Below, in pieces: positions 7,653-16,216 of a DNA stretch of 64,000 nt. A program made the translations under genes and the position numbers. Origin of the DNA: Flavobacterium enshiense (GTDB lineage Bacteria; Bacteroidota; Bacteroidia; Flavobacteriales; Flavobacteriaceae); contig NZ_CP090376.1 of NCBI RefSeq assembly GCF_022836875.1, positions 62,001 to 126,000 on the forward strand, given 5' to 3'. Numbering within the stretch: position 1 is the stretch's first letter; every line of letters begins with the position of its first letter. A model generated the notes under the pieces. The model saw only the letters and a list, made by a program, of their open reading frames with translations, searched no databases and was not told the DNA's origin.

Positions 7653-9479
7653 TTAGTTTTTCACCATTACCTTAATTCCCATTTCTCTATTATCGTTGGT
7701 ATTCAACCTTACAATATAAACACCATCACTTAAATTAGACGTTGAAAACTCATATTCCGCATTTGCCCCTAATTTGTTTTTAGTAAATAACAACTTACCT
7801 GCAACATCGTAGATTGCACAAGATTTCAAATCGATCATCTGAGGATTTGCGATATTCAACGTTTTATCATTATTATTCTGATACACCGTTAAACTTTCTG
7901 ACAATACATTTTCACCAGTTGATAAATTAGCATTTCGGAAAGTAATTTCGAATCTGTCTTTCACAATTCCGGTTGGCAACGTAATTTCAAAGAAATTATT
8001 TTTAATATCGTGATACAGACCTGTAACCTTATCATGCATATAGATATTCTCAGCCTCTGTAAAATTAATCAATTTCCCAACAGTAACTTTAAAAGTAGTT
8101 TGACTTCCTACTTTGAAAGCAAATGGAATCTTTTTATTGATATCAAAAGGAAGTGTTGAAATTACGTATTGACTTGTCGCATCAATTGGAAAATAAGCAT
8201 CATTCGGCAATGAGTTTTCAGCAGTTTTAGCATCCATTCCCAAATCAAAAGCATCAGTTGCTCGATTGTTAAATGCCAATACCGCCTCTCTTGAATATTT
8301 ATTGTTTAAAACCGTGTGAATCTTTATTTGAGGCAATTCTTTATTAGAATATTGCGTATAATCAACATTTGCCACATTTTGTATTTCTCCCCATCTAGAA
8401 GTATTGTTCTCATCGTTTGTATTTCTTTCAAATTCAGAATTGTTGGCCAGACCTTCTTTCACAAAAACACGGTAACTGTTTTTCATCTGAACAGTCCCTG
8501 CTGCAATACCCTCAACCATAAAACCTTGCCCAATTGGAGTAAACATTCTTTTATACGTAGCCCCTGTAGAACCTCCAGAAGTATTTATAGTTCCGTCACC
8601 ATTATAAGTGTCCCATGTAGCAGCAGTATAGGTTCCTGGCGAATAATCCGGATCAATTCCGTTTGCCACATATATTCCATATCCCCCTTGATAATCTACT
8701 AAATAATGAGAATTGACAGCATCATTATGTTCCCAAAAAAGAGCCTGACCATTTAAAACTGCTTTATTCGCTGGATCATTTAAAAAAAGATTAAGATTGA
8801 TTGCAGATGGGTATGGATTACCCGTTAAAGTGTTCATTCCAGGCGCAACTGTTATATCAATAGTCCCGTCATTAGGTTTTCCCCTGAAATCATATCGCTG
8901 TTTGGCCCCGGTATTATTAGCACTTGTCCCGTCAGTTCCTTTCATTGTAAAACCCTCCCCTGGCTTAATTGTATTAGCACCTCCAACATAAACCCAATCC
9001 GCATATACATTGGAGACTATAAATTTATGTATCCATCGGGTTGAAATAGTCAGCGGAGAAGCCAAACCATTAAGATTCGATGTCAATATAGGATCAACTG
9101 AGGTAGTAAGTCCACTCACGTCTTTTAATTGAGAAATCCCAAAAAGATTATTAACAGCAGTAGAAGAAAGCACATTTCCTACAGGCGAACTCCAACAGTT
9201 ATAATCAAAACCATCTGCTGTACCTTCTTGGTAGACTGACAAAGTCCCTACACCTTTATTCGCTCCAGCAGCCGTAGCCCCTTGAAGTAACTGCGCATCA
9301 TTTCTCAGATACATATTACTTGTGGCAGAGTTCAACTCAAGATCGCCCTTAATAAACAACTGTTCATTATTTACGAACACATAGCTATTAGGACTAACAT
9401 ACATTTGAGCGAAAAGCTCCGATTGATTAAACATTGCCACTGCCAGTAACAATGTTCCTTTAAGCAATTTTGACTCCAT
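7653..9479 (-). CDS. Exported protein with C-terminal T9SS type A sorting domain
   Basis: The 608-residue protein has an N-terminal signal peptide ending near LFAQ. A Thr/Asn/Gly-rich, beta-strand-type body with no recognised enzyme motif follows. The last 80 residues or so form a type A sorting domain (LTVYQNNNDKTLNIANP, CAIYDVAGKLLFTK, LSDGVYIVRLNT, ending KVMVKN). This directs it across the outer membrane by the type IX system, where it would be released or surface-attached. The body repeats phrases such as 'TLTGNPYPSAINLN', typical of flavobacterial surface proteins. Function is unknown. A -7-like TAACTTTG lies at 9520-9513, but I see no well-spaced -33 element. Confidence 0.85.
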   Translation of the reverse strand: MESKLLKGTLLLAVAMFNQSELFAQMYVSPNSYVFVNNEQLFIKGDLELNSATSNMYLRNDAQLLQGATAAGANKGVGTLSVYQEGTADGFDYNCWSSPVGNVLSSTAVNNLFGISQLKDVSGLTTSVDPILTSNLNGLASPLTISTRWIHKFIVSNVYADWVYVGGANTIKPGEGFTMKGTDGTSANNTGAKQRYDFRGKPNDGTIDITVAPGMNTLTGNPYPSAINLNLFLNDPANKAVLNGQALFWEHNDAVNSHYLVDYQGGYGIYVANGIDPDYSPGTYTAATWDTYNGDGTINTSGGSTGATYKRMFTPIGQGFMVEGIAAGTVQMKNSYRVFVKEGLANNSEFERNTNDENNTSRWGEIQNVANVDYTQYSNKELPQIKIHTVLNNKYSREAVLAFNNRATDAFDLGMDAKTAENSLPNDAYFPIDATSQYVISTLPFDINKKIPFAFKVGSQTTFKVTVGKLINFTEAENIYMHDKVTGLYHDIKNNFFEITLPTGIVKDRFEITFRNANLSTGENVLSESLTVYQNNNDKTLNIANPQMIDLKSCAIYDVAGKLLFTKNKLGANAEYEFSTSNLSDGVYIVRLNTNDNREMGIKVMVKN

Positions 9480-10419
9480 AGACTTTCTGTATTACTATAT
9501 TCTACTGATTTACAAAGTTAATTTAATTTTATTCAACTTTTTTTAAAAAACACCCCTAATTCAACAAATGTACGAAAAATTACCCCAAAACCCTAAGTCA
9601 ATTTACAACTTCACCATCAAACATAAGATACACAATAGATGCAAAAAAGTAAAAAACTCTAATTTTTTTTTTTAACACCTGCTTAAACACACTATATTTA
9701 TCGGTTTATTCTTTCATTTTTTGTTATATAAAAGATGCTATTATTTTAATTATGTTACATAAAGACAGTTTTTAGCTATTCTAAAAATACAACAGACTAG
9801 AAAAAAGAGGTTTTAGTGTATTTTCAAATAAAATAACCTATTTGGAATTTTTTTTTCTCAAATTCACGCAACCATAAAAAATACAAATCAAAATACCACT
9901 ACAATATTTTAATCGCCATCATATTTTCGAAAACTACAATTTGATCAAAACAGAAAAAAGCAAATGCACCGATTTTGGATTTATAAACTAAGACCCAACA
10001 TTCTACTTTGAAAATATTAATATATAGGCAATTTCTTTTAAAACGACCTCTAATTTAAACACACAATTACCGAAAATAATCATACAAATAACATTGTCTT
10101 ATATTACAAAAAATCGTTGTTACACAAATAACATATAATTAAAAGTATAACAAATTACGTTTTTTAAAATCACAAAACTACATTTAAAAACGTGTTTTTT
10201 TTGTTTTTTTTTTTAAAATTTATAAAAATTTATATCATTAACTAACTAAAAATCCCGCCCTTTACTAAATTTTTATTATATATCCGAAAACCATTTTCCA
10301 ATACAAACACAATAAATTGCGAACAAAACTACTCTAGAAACAAATTTCAAAAACTTGTACAAGCTAAACTAAATTTAAGAATAAAACTACAAAATGCCTT
10401 GTGATAAAAAAACACTTGC
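9480..10419. other. AT-rich gene-free stretch
   Basis: About 940 bases with long A and T runs and no open frame of convincing composition on either strand. I see no tRNA, terminator-quality hairpin or insertion-sequence ends. It separates the T9SS cargo gene from a broken T9SS cargo gene and may be decayed sequence. Confidence 0.5.
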
Positions 10420-11169
10420 GATAAGAAAACATTAAGACAAATTATCTTTACTCTAATTCTTGCATTGACAGTCCAATCGATTTCTTCCAAAATACAATCG
10501 TACTATTCACGACCTCATGCAATTAAGCAACCCTACAAGAATTACCTCGATAAAAGCGGACTCTATGGAGCGGGAGGAGCTGGTGAGGGAGCTTACACCG
10601 CTAGCAGTTTTGTTCCTGTAACCATCGGAACTTCCTATACAATCACAATTAGCACCTTCGGATCCGGAGGAAACTATGTTCCAACAACTTACGGAGAAGA
10701 TGGTGGTGCCACAACCGATATTCTGGCGGAACTACAATCACTAATGACCATTTTGATTCGGAATTCATCAATCAAAATTTTTATTAGGAAGATAAAACAA
10801 TTAAACACAATTCACTATTTAAAATCAGCATCTTACAACTTCAGTACAGCTTTTTAAACTTTTGAGAATCACTTTACGCTTCGATATACTAACAACTCAC
10901 TTGGAAAAACTAGTACAAATGTTTTTGAAAACTCAACTATTATTTACAATGACAACTATTTACAATGACAACAAACTGAATGTAAAATTCGCTTTAGAAC
11001 AAATTAAAGAAGTTATCATATTCAATGTACTCGGCCGAATTTTGGTAAAGCCCACTAAAGTAATGGCAAATCATTTAAGCCAGAAACCTTAAGTCCATCC
11101 CAAACTACGCTGATAGTGAAATTTAGACTGGAAAACAATGTAATTGTTAACAAAAAAGTCATCAACTAA
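10420..11169 (+). pseudogene. Broken glycine-rich exported protein with T9SS sorting domain
   Basis: A signal-peptide-like segment (KKTLRQIIFTLILALTVQ) begins near 10423 with no in-frame ATG. A Gly-rich part (GLYGAGGAGEGAYTA, FVPVTIGTSYTITIS) follows, and this frame stops at 10857. A second frame, from about 10950, resumes as IYNDNKLNVKFALEQIKEVIIFNVLGR. A third ends at 11167-11169 as TTLIVKFRLENNVIVNKKVIN. Joined, the last two pieces make a typical type A T9SS sorting domain. At least two frameshifts and one stop are therefore needed, so I call it a decayed gene. Confidence 0.7.
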
Positions 11170-11265
11170 AAAGCAACTAATCCTTATCAACAAAGCCGTC
11201 CCTTAACCAAAAGCAGTTTTTTTTACTCTTTTTTTTAATTTTTATTAACATTTTCACATTCAGCG

Positions 11266-11295
11266 TTGTATATGTTACAAAAACATATAATTTTG
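11266..11295 (+). promoter_or_regulatory. Promoter with palindrome in the spacer
   Basis: TTG (11266-11268), exactly 19 bases, then TAATTTTG (11288-11295). The spacer holds a perfect inverted repeat, TATATGTT (11269-11276) and AACATATA (11282-11289), which could be an operator. It serves the 'VGIGTTSP' gene at 11336. Confidence 0.65.
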
Positions 11296-11335
11296 CTCCG
11301 CTTTAAAAAACAAAAAAAAGTTAAATTGTTAAATC

Positions 11336-13198
11336 ATGAGGAATTTTATCAGATTATTGATTCTTATAACAATACCGCTAACGTCTGACGGCATAAACGC
11401 ACAGGTCGGAATAGGAACAACTTCACCTACAGGAGCATTAGATATAACATCTTCCACAGATGGACTTGTAATCCCAAGAATTTCCCTAACTGCTACCAAT
11501 GTTGCAACAGTAACAACACCTACAACATCAGAGCTGGTATACAATACAGCAACCTCAGGCGATGTGACTCCTGGTTTTTATTATTGGGATAGCACAAAAT
11601 GGGTGCGTTTGAATACCGGAACTAACTCGTCCTATTGGGCTTTAACAGGTAATTCAGGAACTACTGCCGGAACCAATTTTATCGGAACTTCAGATGACGT
11701 GGATTTTGTTGGAAAAACAAATAACACAGAACGTTTCAGAGTTTTGAAAACCGGAAATACAGGTTTTGGAACCACAACGCCTGCTAGTACGTTATCTGTA
11801 GCTGCCAATGCAACAATCGGAGCCACGTATGCACCCACTAATACAGCACCGTCCAACGGTTTAAGAGTTGAAGGGCACACCGTAATAGGCAAAAGTTCCG
11901 GAGAAGATTCAAGAGATAAATTTTCTGCACATACATCTACATCCGCCTATAGCAACGTTACTGGTTATCCAAATACCACATCCGGAAGAGCTATTTCCGG
12001 ATACGCTGACACAAATGGCATGGGCGTATTTGGATTCTCAAACAGAACCGGATATGGAGTAGTCGGTTTAACCAAGGCAAATCTATTGTCCAGCTACATT
12101 CAAACAGGAGAAGGTGTTTTAGGACAATCAGACGGTGCTACAGGAGGTCCTACAATTCCAATTGGTGTTCACGGGATAATTGACGAATCAACTGCCGGAA
12201 ACTGGAAAGCAAATGGAGTAACCGGAGAAAACAACAATCTGTCAGCCGGCAGTGGTTTTTCAGGAGGATCTTACGCTGCAAATGGAGTAGCTTCAGGAGT
12301 GTACGGTAATTACGCCTCAAAATTCCCCAATTCCGGCACAGATGCCTATGTATTCGGTGTTAGTGGCGACATCCTGAAAATCGGTACAGCGTTTATCCCG
12401 GACGGTTCCGGTGGTGTTTTTGGTTCGGGTGGTGCAGGACAATTCGGAATGCTGGGCTACAACAGCTTAAACGGAACACAATATAGCGTTTATGGAGGTG
12501 GTAAAGGCGGAGATATCAACGGGAACAATAATGGCACTGGCAGATCCGTAAATGATTCGAAACCCAACAATAGGATTGGATTGGGTATCAATGGCGGATT
12601 TATGGGCGGATATATCAAAGGAAACCAATATGGAGTAATATCTAAAGGAGAAGAATTCGGAATGTACGTTCAAGGAAACACCATTATAAACAAACCGGTC
12701 GTGCAACTTACCGAAAATGGAAATTCAGAAAGAACAATATCTTATACCGCAGCATCTACAACCGTTGATGTGACAACTAGAGGAACCGGAAAACTAACAA
12801 ACGGCGAAGCTTACATTACTTTTAAAGATGCTTTTAAAAAACTGGTTTCCAAAAATGAAGGAATCAATGTAACCGTAACTCCGACTAGTGAAACAAACGG
12901 GGTTTATGTTAGCAGAGTCTCATCTGACGGTTTTTACATTAAGGAAAATCAAAGAGGCACCAGTAATGCTACATTTAACTGGGTTGCCATCGGAACTAAA
13001 GCCGGCTATGAAAACGGTATCGAAATTTCGAAAACAATCCTTGCACAGGATTTCGATAAAAACATGGATGGAGTAATGACCACTGATGGATCCGGAAAAG
13101 AAGGAAAACCTATTTATTTTGACGGTCAGAATATTCGCTTTGAAAGAATCCCGGAAAGTCTTATTCAATATTCTAAAAAAGTAACTCCAAAAAAATAA
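11336..13198 (+). CDS. Exported 'VGIGTTSP' repeat-rich protein
   Basis: The 620-residue product has a signal peptide (cut near INAQ). The signature QVGIGTTSPTGALDITSSTDGLVIPRISL follows directly; it is seen at the start of many flavobacterial secreted, tail-fibre-like proteins. The body is rich in Gly, Asn and Thr, with repeated short units (GVHGI, GVYGN, GVFGSGG, GLGINGGFMGGYIKG) that suggest a beta-solenoid or fibre. No enzymatic motif and no T9SS domain are visible. It is the first of three related genes in the same orientation, each followed by a similar terminator. Function is unknown; a surface or extracellular structural role is inferred. Confidence 0.75.
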   Translation: MRNFIRLLILITIPLTSDGINAQVGIGTTSPTGALDITSSTDGLVIPRISLTATNVATVTTPTTSELVYNTATSGDVTPGFYYWDSTKWVRLNTGTNSSYWALTGNSGTTAGTNFIGTSDDVDFVGKTNNTERFRVLKTGNTGFGTTTPASTLSVAANATIGATYAPTNTAPSNGLRVEGHTVIGKSSGEDSRDKFSAHTSTSAYSNVTGYPNTTSGRAISGYADTNGMGVFGFSNRTGYGVVGLTKANLLSSYIQTGEGVLGQSDGATGGPTIPIGVHGIIDESTAGNWKANGVTGENNNLSAGSGFSGGSYAANGVASGVYGNYASKFPNSGTDAYVFGVSGDILKIGTAFIPDGSGGVFGSGGAGQFGMLGYNSLNGTQYSVYGGGKGGDINGNNNGTGRSVNDSKPNNRIGLGINGGFMGGYIKGNQYGVISKGEEFGMYVQGNTIINKPVVQLTENGNSERTISYTAASTTVDVTTRGTGKLTNGEAYITFKDAFKKLVSKNEGINVTVTPTSETNGVYVSRVSSDGFYIKENQRGTSNATFNWVAIGTKAGYENGIEISKTILAQDFDKNMDGVMTTDGSGKEGKPIYFDGQNIRFERIPESLIQYSKKVTPKK

Positions 13199-13225
13199 AC
13201 TACAAATACTTCAAAATTCCAAAAT

Positions 13226-13257
13226 AGACCTTTGCTTCAAATAGCAAAGGTCTTTTT
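13226..13257 (+). terminator. Terminator of the first VGIGTTSP gene
   Basis: A perfect 10-bp stem AGACCTTTGC (13226-13235) with GCAAAGGTCT (13244-13253), loop TTCAAATA, then a T run. Diverged copies of the same hairpin follow the other two family genes. Confidence 0.9.
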
Positions 13258-13343
13258 CATTAGTATAGACTTTATCTCGACAGCCCCACCCTTAATTAAA
13301 ACAACGCATATTTTTTTTTAGGCATTCAAAAATAAGGATCACT

Positions 13344-13412
13344 AAAAAGTAATCTTTTTCACAAACAAAAGCCCTTAAACGACAAAAAAAGACGACTAAC
13401 GGTTTTTTTTTA
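13344..13412 (+). repeat. Duplicated leader, copy 1
   Basis: This 69-base stretch aligns without gaps to 14810-14878, with about 55 identical positions including a 17-base identical start. It ends 42 bases ahead of the ATG at 13455, and copy 2 ends 45 bases ahead of its ATG. The conserved position suggests promoter or leader sequence carried along during gene duplication. I see no clear TAnnTTTG in it. Confidence 0.7.
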
Positions 13413-13454
13413 CCTTCTCAATTGCTTCCTGTACCTTTAACAGAAAAAGCAGCC

Positions 13455-14501
13455 ATGAAAAAGATTTACACGTTAGTAATACTAATAATTGTGTTATGTT
13501 CACAGGTGTCTGTATGGTCTCAAGTAGGTATAGGAACAACTTCTCCTGCGGGCGCTTTAGATGTTGCCTCTACAAACGACGGTTTATTAATCCCAAGAAT
13601 AGCATTAATAGCTCGCAACAACGCTGCGCCACTGACAGCCCCCACCGTTTCCGAATTAATTTACAACACAGCCACAGTAGGAGGAGCAAATGGAGTGAGT
13701 CCCGGATATTATTATTGGAACGGTAGTTTATGGGTAGCCTTATCCACGGGAAACAATTCGGATTGGTCGCTTACAGGAAATTCCGGAACGACGGCAGGCA
13801 CCAATTTTATAGGAACAACAGATGCACAAGACTTTCGAATCAAAACTGGCAACAACAATCGCTGGAACATTTCGAATACCAATAATGGACAACTTCAATC
13901 TTACTCATTAGGAACGGCAGCCTTGCCAAACTATTCCTATCAAAATGATCCGAATACAGGCATTTTCAGTCCTGCAGCTAATAGTTTAGCTATTTCAACA
14001 AACGGATTAGAAAAAGTAAGAGTTTTATCAAATGGTAACGTAGGTATAGGCATTACCAATCCATCTGCAAAATTAACATTGGCAGCGGGTGCTGCAGCTG
14101 CCAGTAATGCACCTTTAAAATTCACAAGCGGAATCAACTTGACAACACCAGAAAACGGAACGGTAGAATACAACGGGACCAATTATTTTGTAACATCGGG
14201 AGGAACACGATATACCTTGGCCAGAACACTTACCAACAGACAGGGTCTTAACTTTCCGAACACTGCTGAAGGCGAAAATTCAGATTTGACAATCACAGTT
14301 ATTGGCGCTGCTCTTGGGGACGTTGTTGTATTAGGAGTTCCTAACAATGCAATGTTAGTTCGAGGAACATATCAAGCTTGGGTCAGCGCAACAGACACCA
14401 TAACCATTAGATTTTCAGTAGCTTCCAACAATGACGCCGATCTCTCAGACTCTTTAAACCCTCCTGCAGGCCAATTCAGGGTATCCGTTTTAAGGTATTA
14501 A
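13455..14501 (+). CDS. Exported 'VGIGTTSP' protein, second family member
   Basis: I choose the ATG at 13455 because it opens directly into a signal peptide (MKKIYTLVILIIVLCSQ... cut near WSQ); the longer frame adds eleven unlikely residues. The mature protein starts VGIGTTSPAGALDVASTNDGLLIPRI, near-identical to the gene at 11336. Both also share the block SWALTGNSGTTAGTNFIGT in slightly changed form. The middle contains YQNDPNTGIFSPAANSLAI, a phage-tail-like 'NTGIF' motif. The end is a compact beta-rich domain (VVLGVPNNAMLVRGTYQAWV). Function is unknown. Confidence 0.75.
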   Translation: MKKIYTLVILIIVLCSQVSVWSQVGIGTTSPAGALDVASTNDGLLIPRIALIARNNAAPLTAPTVSELIYNTATVGGANGVSPGYYYWNGSLWVALSTGNNSDWSLTGNSGTTAGTNFIGTTDAQDFRIKTGNNNRWNISNTNNGQLQSYSLGTAALPNYSYQNDPNTGIFSPAANSLAISTNGLEKVRVLSNGNVGIGITNPSAKLTLAAGAAAASNAPLKFTSGINLTTPENGTVEYNGTNYFVTSGGTRYTLARTLTNRQGLNFPNTAEGENSDLTITVIGAALGDVVVLGVPNNAMLVRGTYQAWVSATDTITIRFSVASNNDADLSDSLNPPAGQFRVSVLRY

Positions 14502-14525
14502 ACACATCTCAAAAAAACCCAAAAA

Positions 14526-14557
14526 GACCTTCGTTTCAAAGTAGCGGAAGTCCTTTT
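14526..14557 (+). terminator. Terminator of the second VGIGTTSP gene
   Basis: GACCTTCG (14526-14533) pairs with CGGAAGTC (14545-14552), with one mismatch and one G-T pair, before a short T run. It is a diverged copy of the hairpin at 13226. Confidence 0.65.
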
Positions 14558-14809
14558 CGTTGTTATAAACCTCCCTTTCTAAACCGATATTCGAGAGGGT
14601 ACAACTACTCTTGTATTTCATCCTTTGAATCAAAAACGAGGTCCATTCCACAAAAAAAGCAGCCTTGAAAAGTTAGGAGAGTTTTCTCTTGAAAACAAAA
14701 CAAAAAACCATACAAAAAACACAAACTTTCTGCAACACTTACCTTTTTTATCAAAACTAAAAATTCGTTTTCATCAGAATACTACTAACTTTTGAAAAAT
14801 ACAACTTTA

Positions 14810-14878
14810 AAAAAGTAATCTTTTTCGCAAGTAAAGGCTTTTAGACGAAAAAAAAAGACCCGTAACCGATTTTTTTCA
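14810..14878 (+). repeat. Duplicated leader, copy 2
   Basis: Partner of 13344-13412 (see there). It sits upstream of the third family gene. The gap before it (14560-14809) also holds a short match to the start region of the second gene (AAAAAGCAGCC then TTGAAAAG at about 14656-14672), possibly the remains of another copy. Confidence 0.7.
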
Positions 14879-14923
14879 CAACCTCACCTCCTTTCTCTAA
14901 TTTCAAATAAAAAACAAGTGACT

Positions 14924-15370
14924 ATGAAAAAAATATACGCATTAGTAGTACTAATAATCTCGTTATGTTCATACGAGTCCGTTTGGTCTCAAGTAGGGGT
15001 AGGAACAACTCTACCAACATCAACCTTGCAGGTAAATGGTTCAGTAGCGGTTGGAGTCAGTAGAATAACTTATGGAACCGGAAATCAGAGTTATACTGTC
15101 CCAGATGACATCAGCAAACTAATCATCGATGCGACCGGATCAAACACCCTGACTGTGCTCTTACCCGACCCTACTACATGCAAAGGACGATTAATAAGTA
15201 TCTCAAGAGGAATTGGATCAAAACCAATAGTTATAGACACGGCAGGGAATAACAATATCCAAAGTCTTGACGGATCTATTGGAAACACGATTTCAATACC
15301 ATCACATTCAGCATCTGGTGCTGGCTTAAATATTCAATTTTGGTCGGATGGCATAAACTGGTACAGATAA
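14924..15370 (+). CDS. Exported short VGIGTTSP-family protein
   Basis: The start at 14924 gives MKKIYALVVLIISLCSYESVWSQ, a signal peptide closely matching that of the gene at 13455. The mature start is VGVGTTLPTSTLQVNGSVAVG. Only about 125 mature residues follow, ending FWSDGINWYR. This beta-strand end resembles the tail end of phage-like fibre proteins. It looks like a shortened family member that kept the signal and leader but has a different C-terminal module. Function is unknown. Confidence 0.7.
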   Translation: MKKIYALVVLIISLCSYESVWSQVGVGTTLPTSTLQVNGSVAVGVSRITYGTGNQSYTVPDDISKLIIDATGSNTLTVLLPDPTTCKGRLISISRGIGSKPIVIDTAGNNNIQSLDGSIGNTISIPSHSASGAGLNIQFWSDGINWYR

Positions 15371-15371
15371 A

Positions 15372-15698
15372 TCAAACATACTTTAAAAACCTCAAAAAAG
15401 ACCTTTGCTTCAAATAGTAAAGGTTTTTTTCGTTAGCATAAGCTTCCCTTTCAAAACTGATGTTTCTGTAGGCGATGTGCCGGTTGTTACATTGTAGCCA
15501 CCGAATAAGAAATTCAACACCATACCAAAGAAAAAAAGGCAGTACCAACAATTCCAACTGCTGTCGGATGTGAATCATTTCATGGTTGATAATCACCTTA
15601 TCCTCACGATCCTTTTTATGCGTCAGAAGAATAAAAGGAAAAATGGTGATTCCACGAAAACCTCTTGGCGTTAATTTTTTGATTACAAGTATTATCAT
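15372..15698 (-). CDS. Small membrane protein with HExxH motif
   Basis: The 108-residue protein contains HEMIHIRQQLE at about 40-50, a match to the zinc metallopeptidase motif HExxH. FEREAYANE follows about 45 residues later and could supply a third ligand. A hydrophobic segment (LLVLPFFLWYGVEFLI) lies between them. It resembles a minimal metallopeptidase core of the M48/M56 kind. Proteolytic activity is inferred only from the motif. The start at 15698 is divergent from the DUF5522 gene, 28 bases away. Confidence 0.6.
   Translation of the reverse strand: MIILVIKKLTPRGFRGITIFPFILLTHKKDREDKVIINHEMIHIRQQLELLVLPFFLWYGVEFLIRWLQCNNRHIAYRNISFEREAYANEKNLYYLKQRSFLRFLKYV
15401..15430 (+). terminator. 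Terminator of the third VGIGTTSP gene
   Basis: ACCTTTGC (15401-15408) pairs with GTAAAGGT (15417-15424) around the same TTCAAATA loop as the first copy, then seven T. It lies inside the 3' end of the minus-strand gene at 15372. Confidence 0.8.
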
Positions 15699-15726
15699 TA
15701 GCGGTAAAGTTCCTAAATTTGCCCTT

Positions 15727-15912
15727 ATGAATAACCAAATTGACCCAAATAATTTAAAAGAGGGGGAAGATTTTTATTATACACCGGAAGGCTACAAATG
15801 TTTCACGGAAAAATACCACCTGAAACGAGGTTATTGCTGCAAAAGCGGATGCCGCCACTGCCCTTATGGCTTCGACAAAAAAACAGGTCAGATCAATAAA
15901 AAGAACAAATAG
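15727..15912 (+). CDS. DUF5522 small Cys-rich protein
   Basis: The start at 15727 gives 61 residues with the compact signature YTPEGYKCFTEKYHLKRGYCCKSGCRHCPYGF. Its clustered Cys and His residues suggest a metal site. The longer frame from 15586 runs through the divergent gene and is not credible. This small family is usually met as a stand-alone gene of unknown function. A -7-like TAAATTTG lies a few bases ahead of the start. Confidence 0.8.
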   Translation: MNNQIDPNNLKEGEDFYYTPEGYKCFTEKYHLKRGYCCKSGCRHCPYGFDKKTGQINKKNK

Positions 15913-15913
15913 T

Positions 15914-15980
15914 TGGGCGTGCCCCTTCGGGTCGGGTTATCTGCAGTACAAGGTACTTTGCTTCTACCCCTCACGCATAA
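15914..15980 (+). repeat. Flavobacterial intergenic palindromic element (GGGCGT...ACGC type)
   Basis: The element starts GGGCGTGCCCC and ends CCCCTCACGC. GCGTG pairs with CACGC at the ends, with GGG/CCC blocks inside and a central GTACAAGGTAC hairpin. I recognise the general form as a repeat scattered in many Flavobacterium genomes. The remaining sequence to 16216 holds no gene that I can see. Confidence 0.5.
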
Positions 15981-16216
15981 CTGCAAAATAACAAGTCAAC
16001 AATAAAAAAATGGATATCCATTTACAAAACTATAGAGTCAGAATATACAAGTCCTACCACCGGTCGGACATCCGTTACCCCTAGGTATCATACTGAACCT
16101 ATCGAAAGATTAATCAATATTCAATACCTTAAATTTAAAAAAACGATTCTCAGTTACCCTGATTTCTGTTTCAAAACTCAGAATTTTAGTGACTCAGAAC
16201 CTTAGCAACTTAAAAA

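Noticed and set aside
10862..11092. Separate 76-residue gene
   Set aside because: Its end is the first half of a T9SS sorting domain whose second half is in another frame, so it is part of the broken gene, not an independent one.
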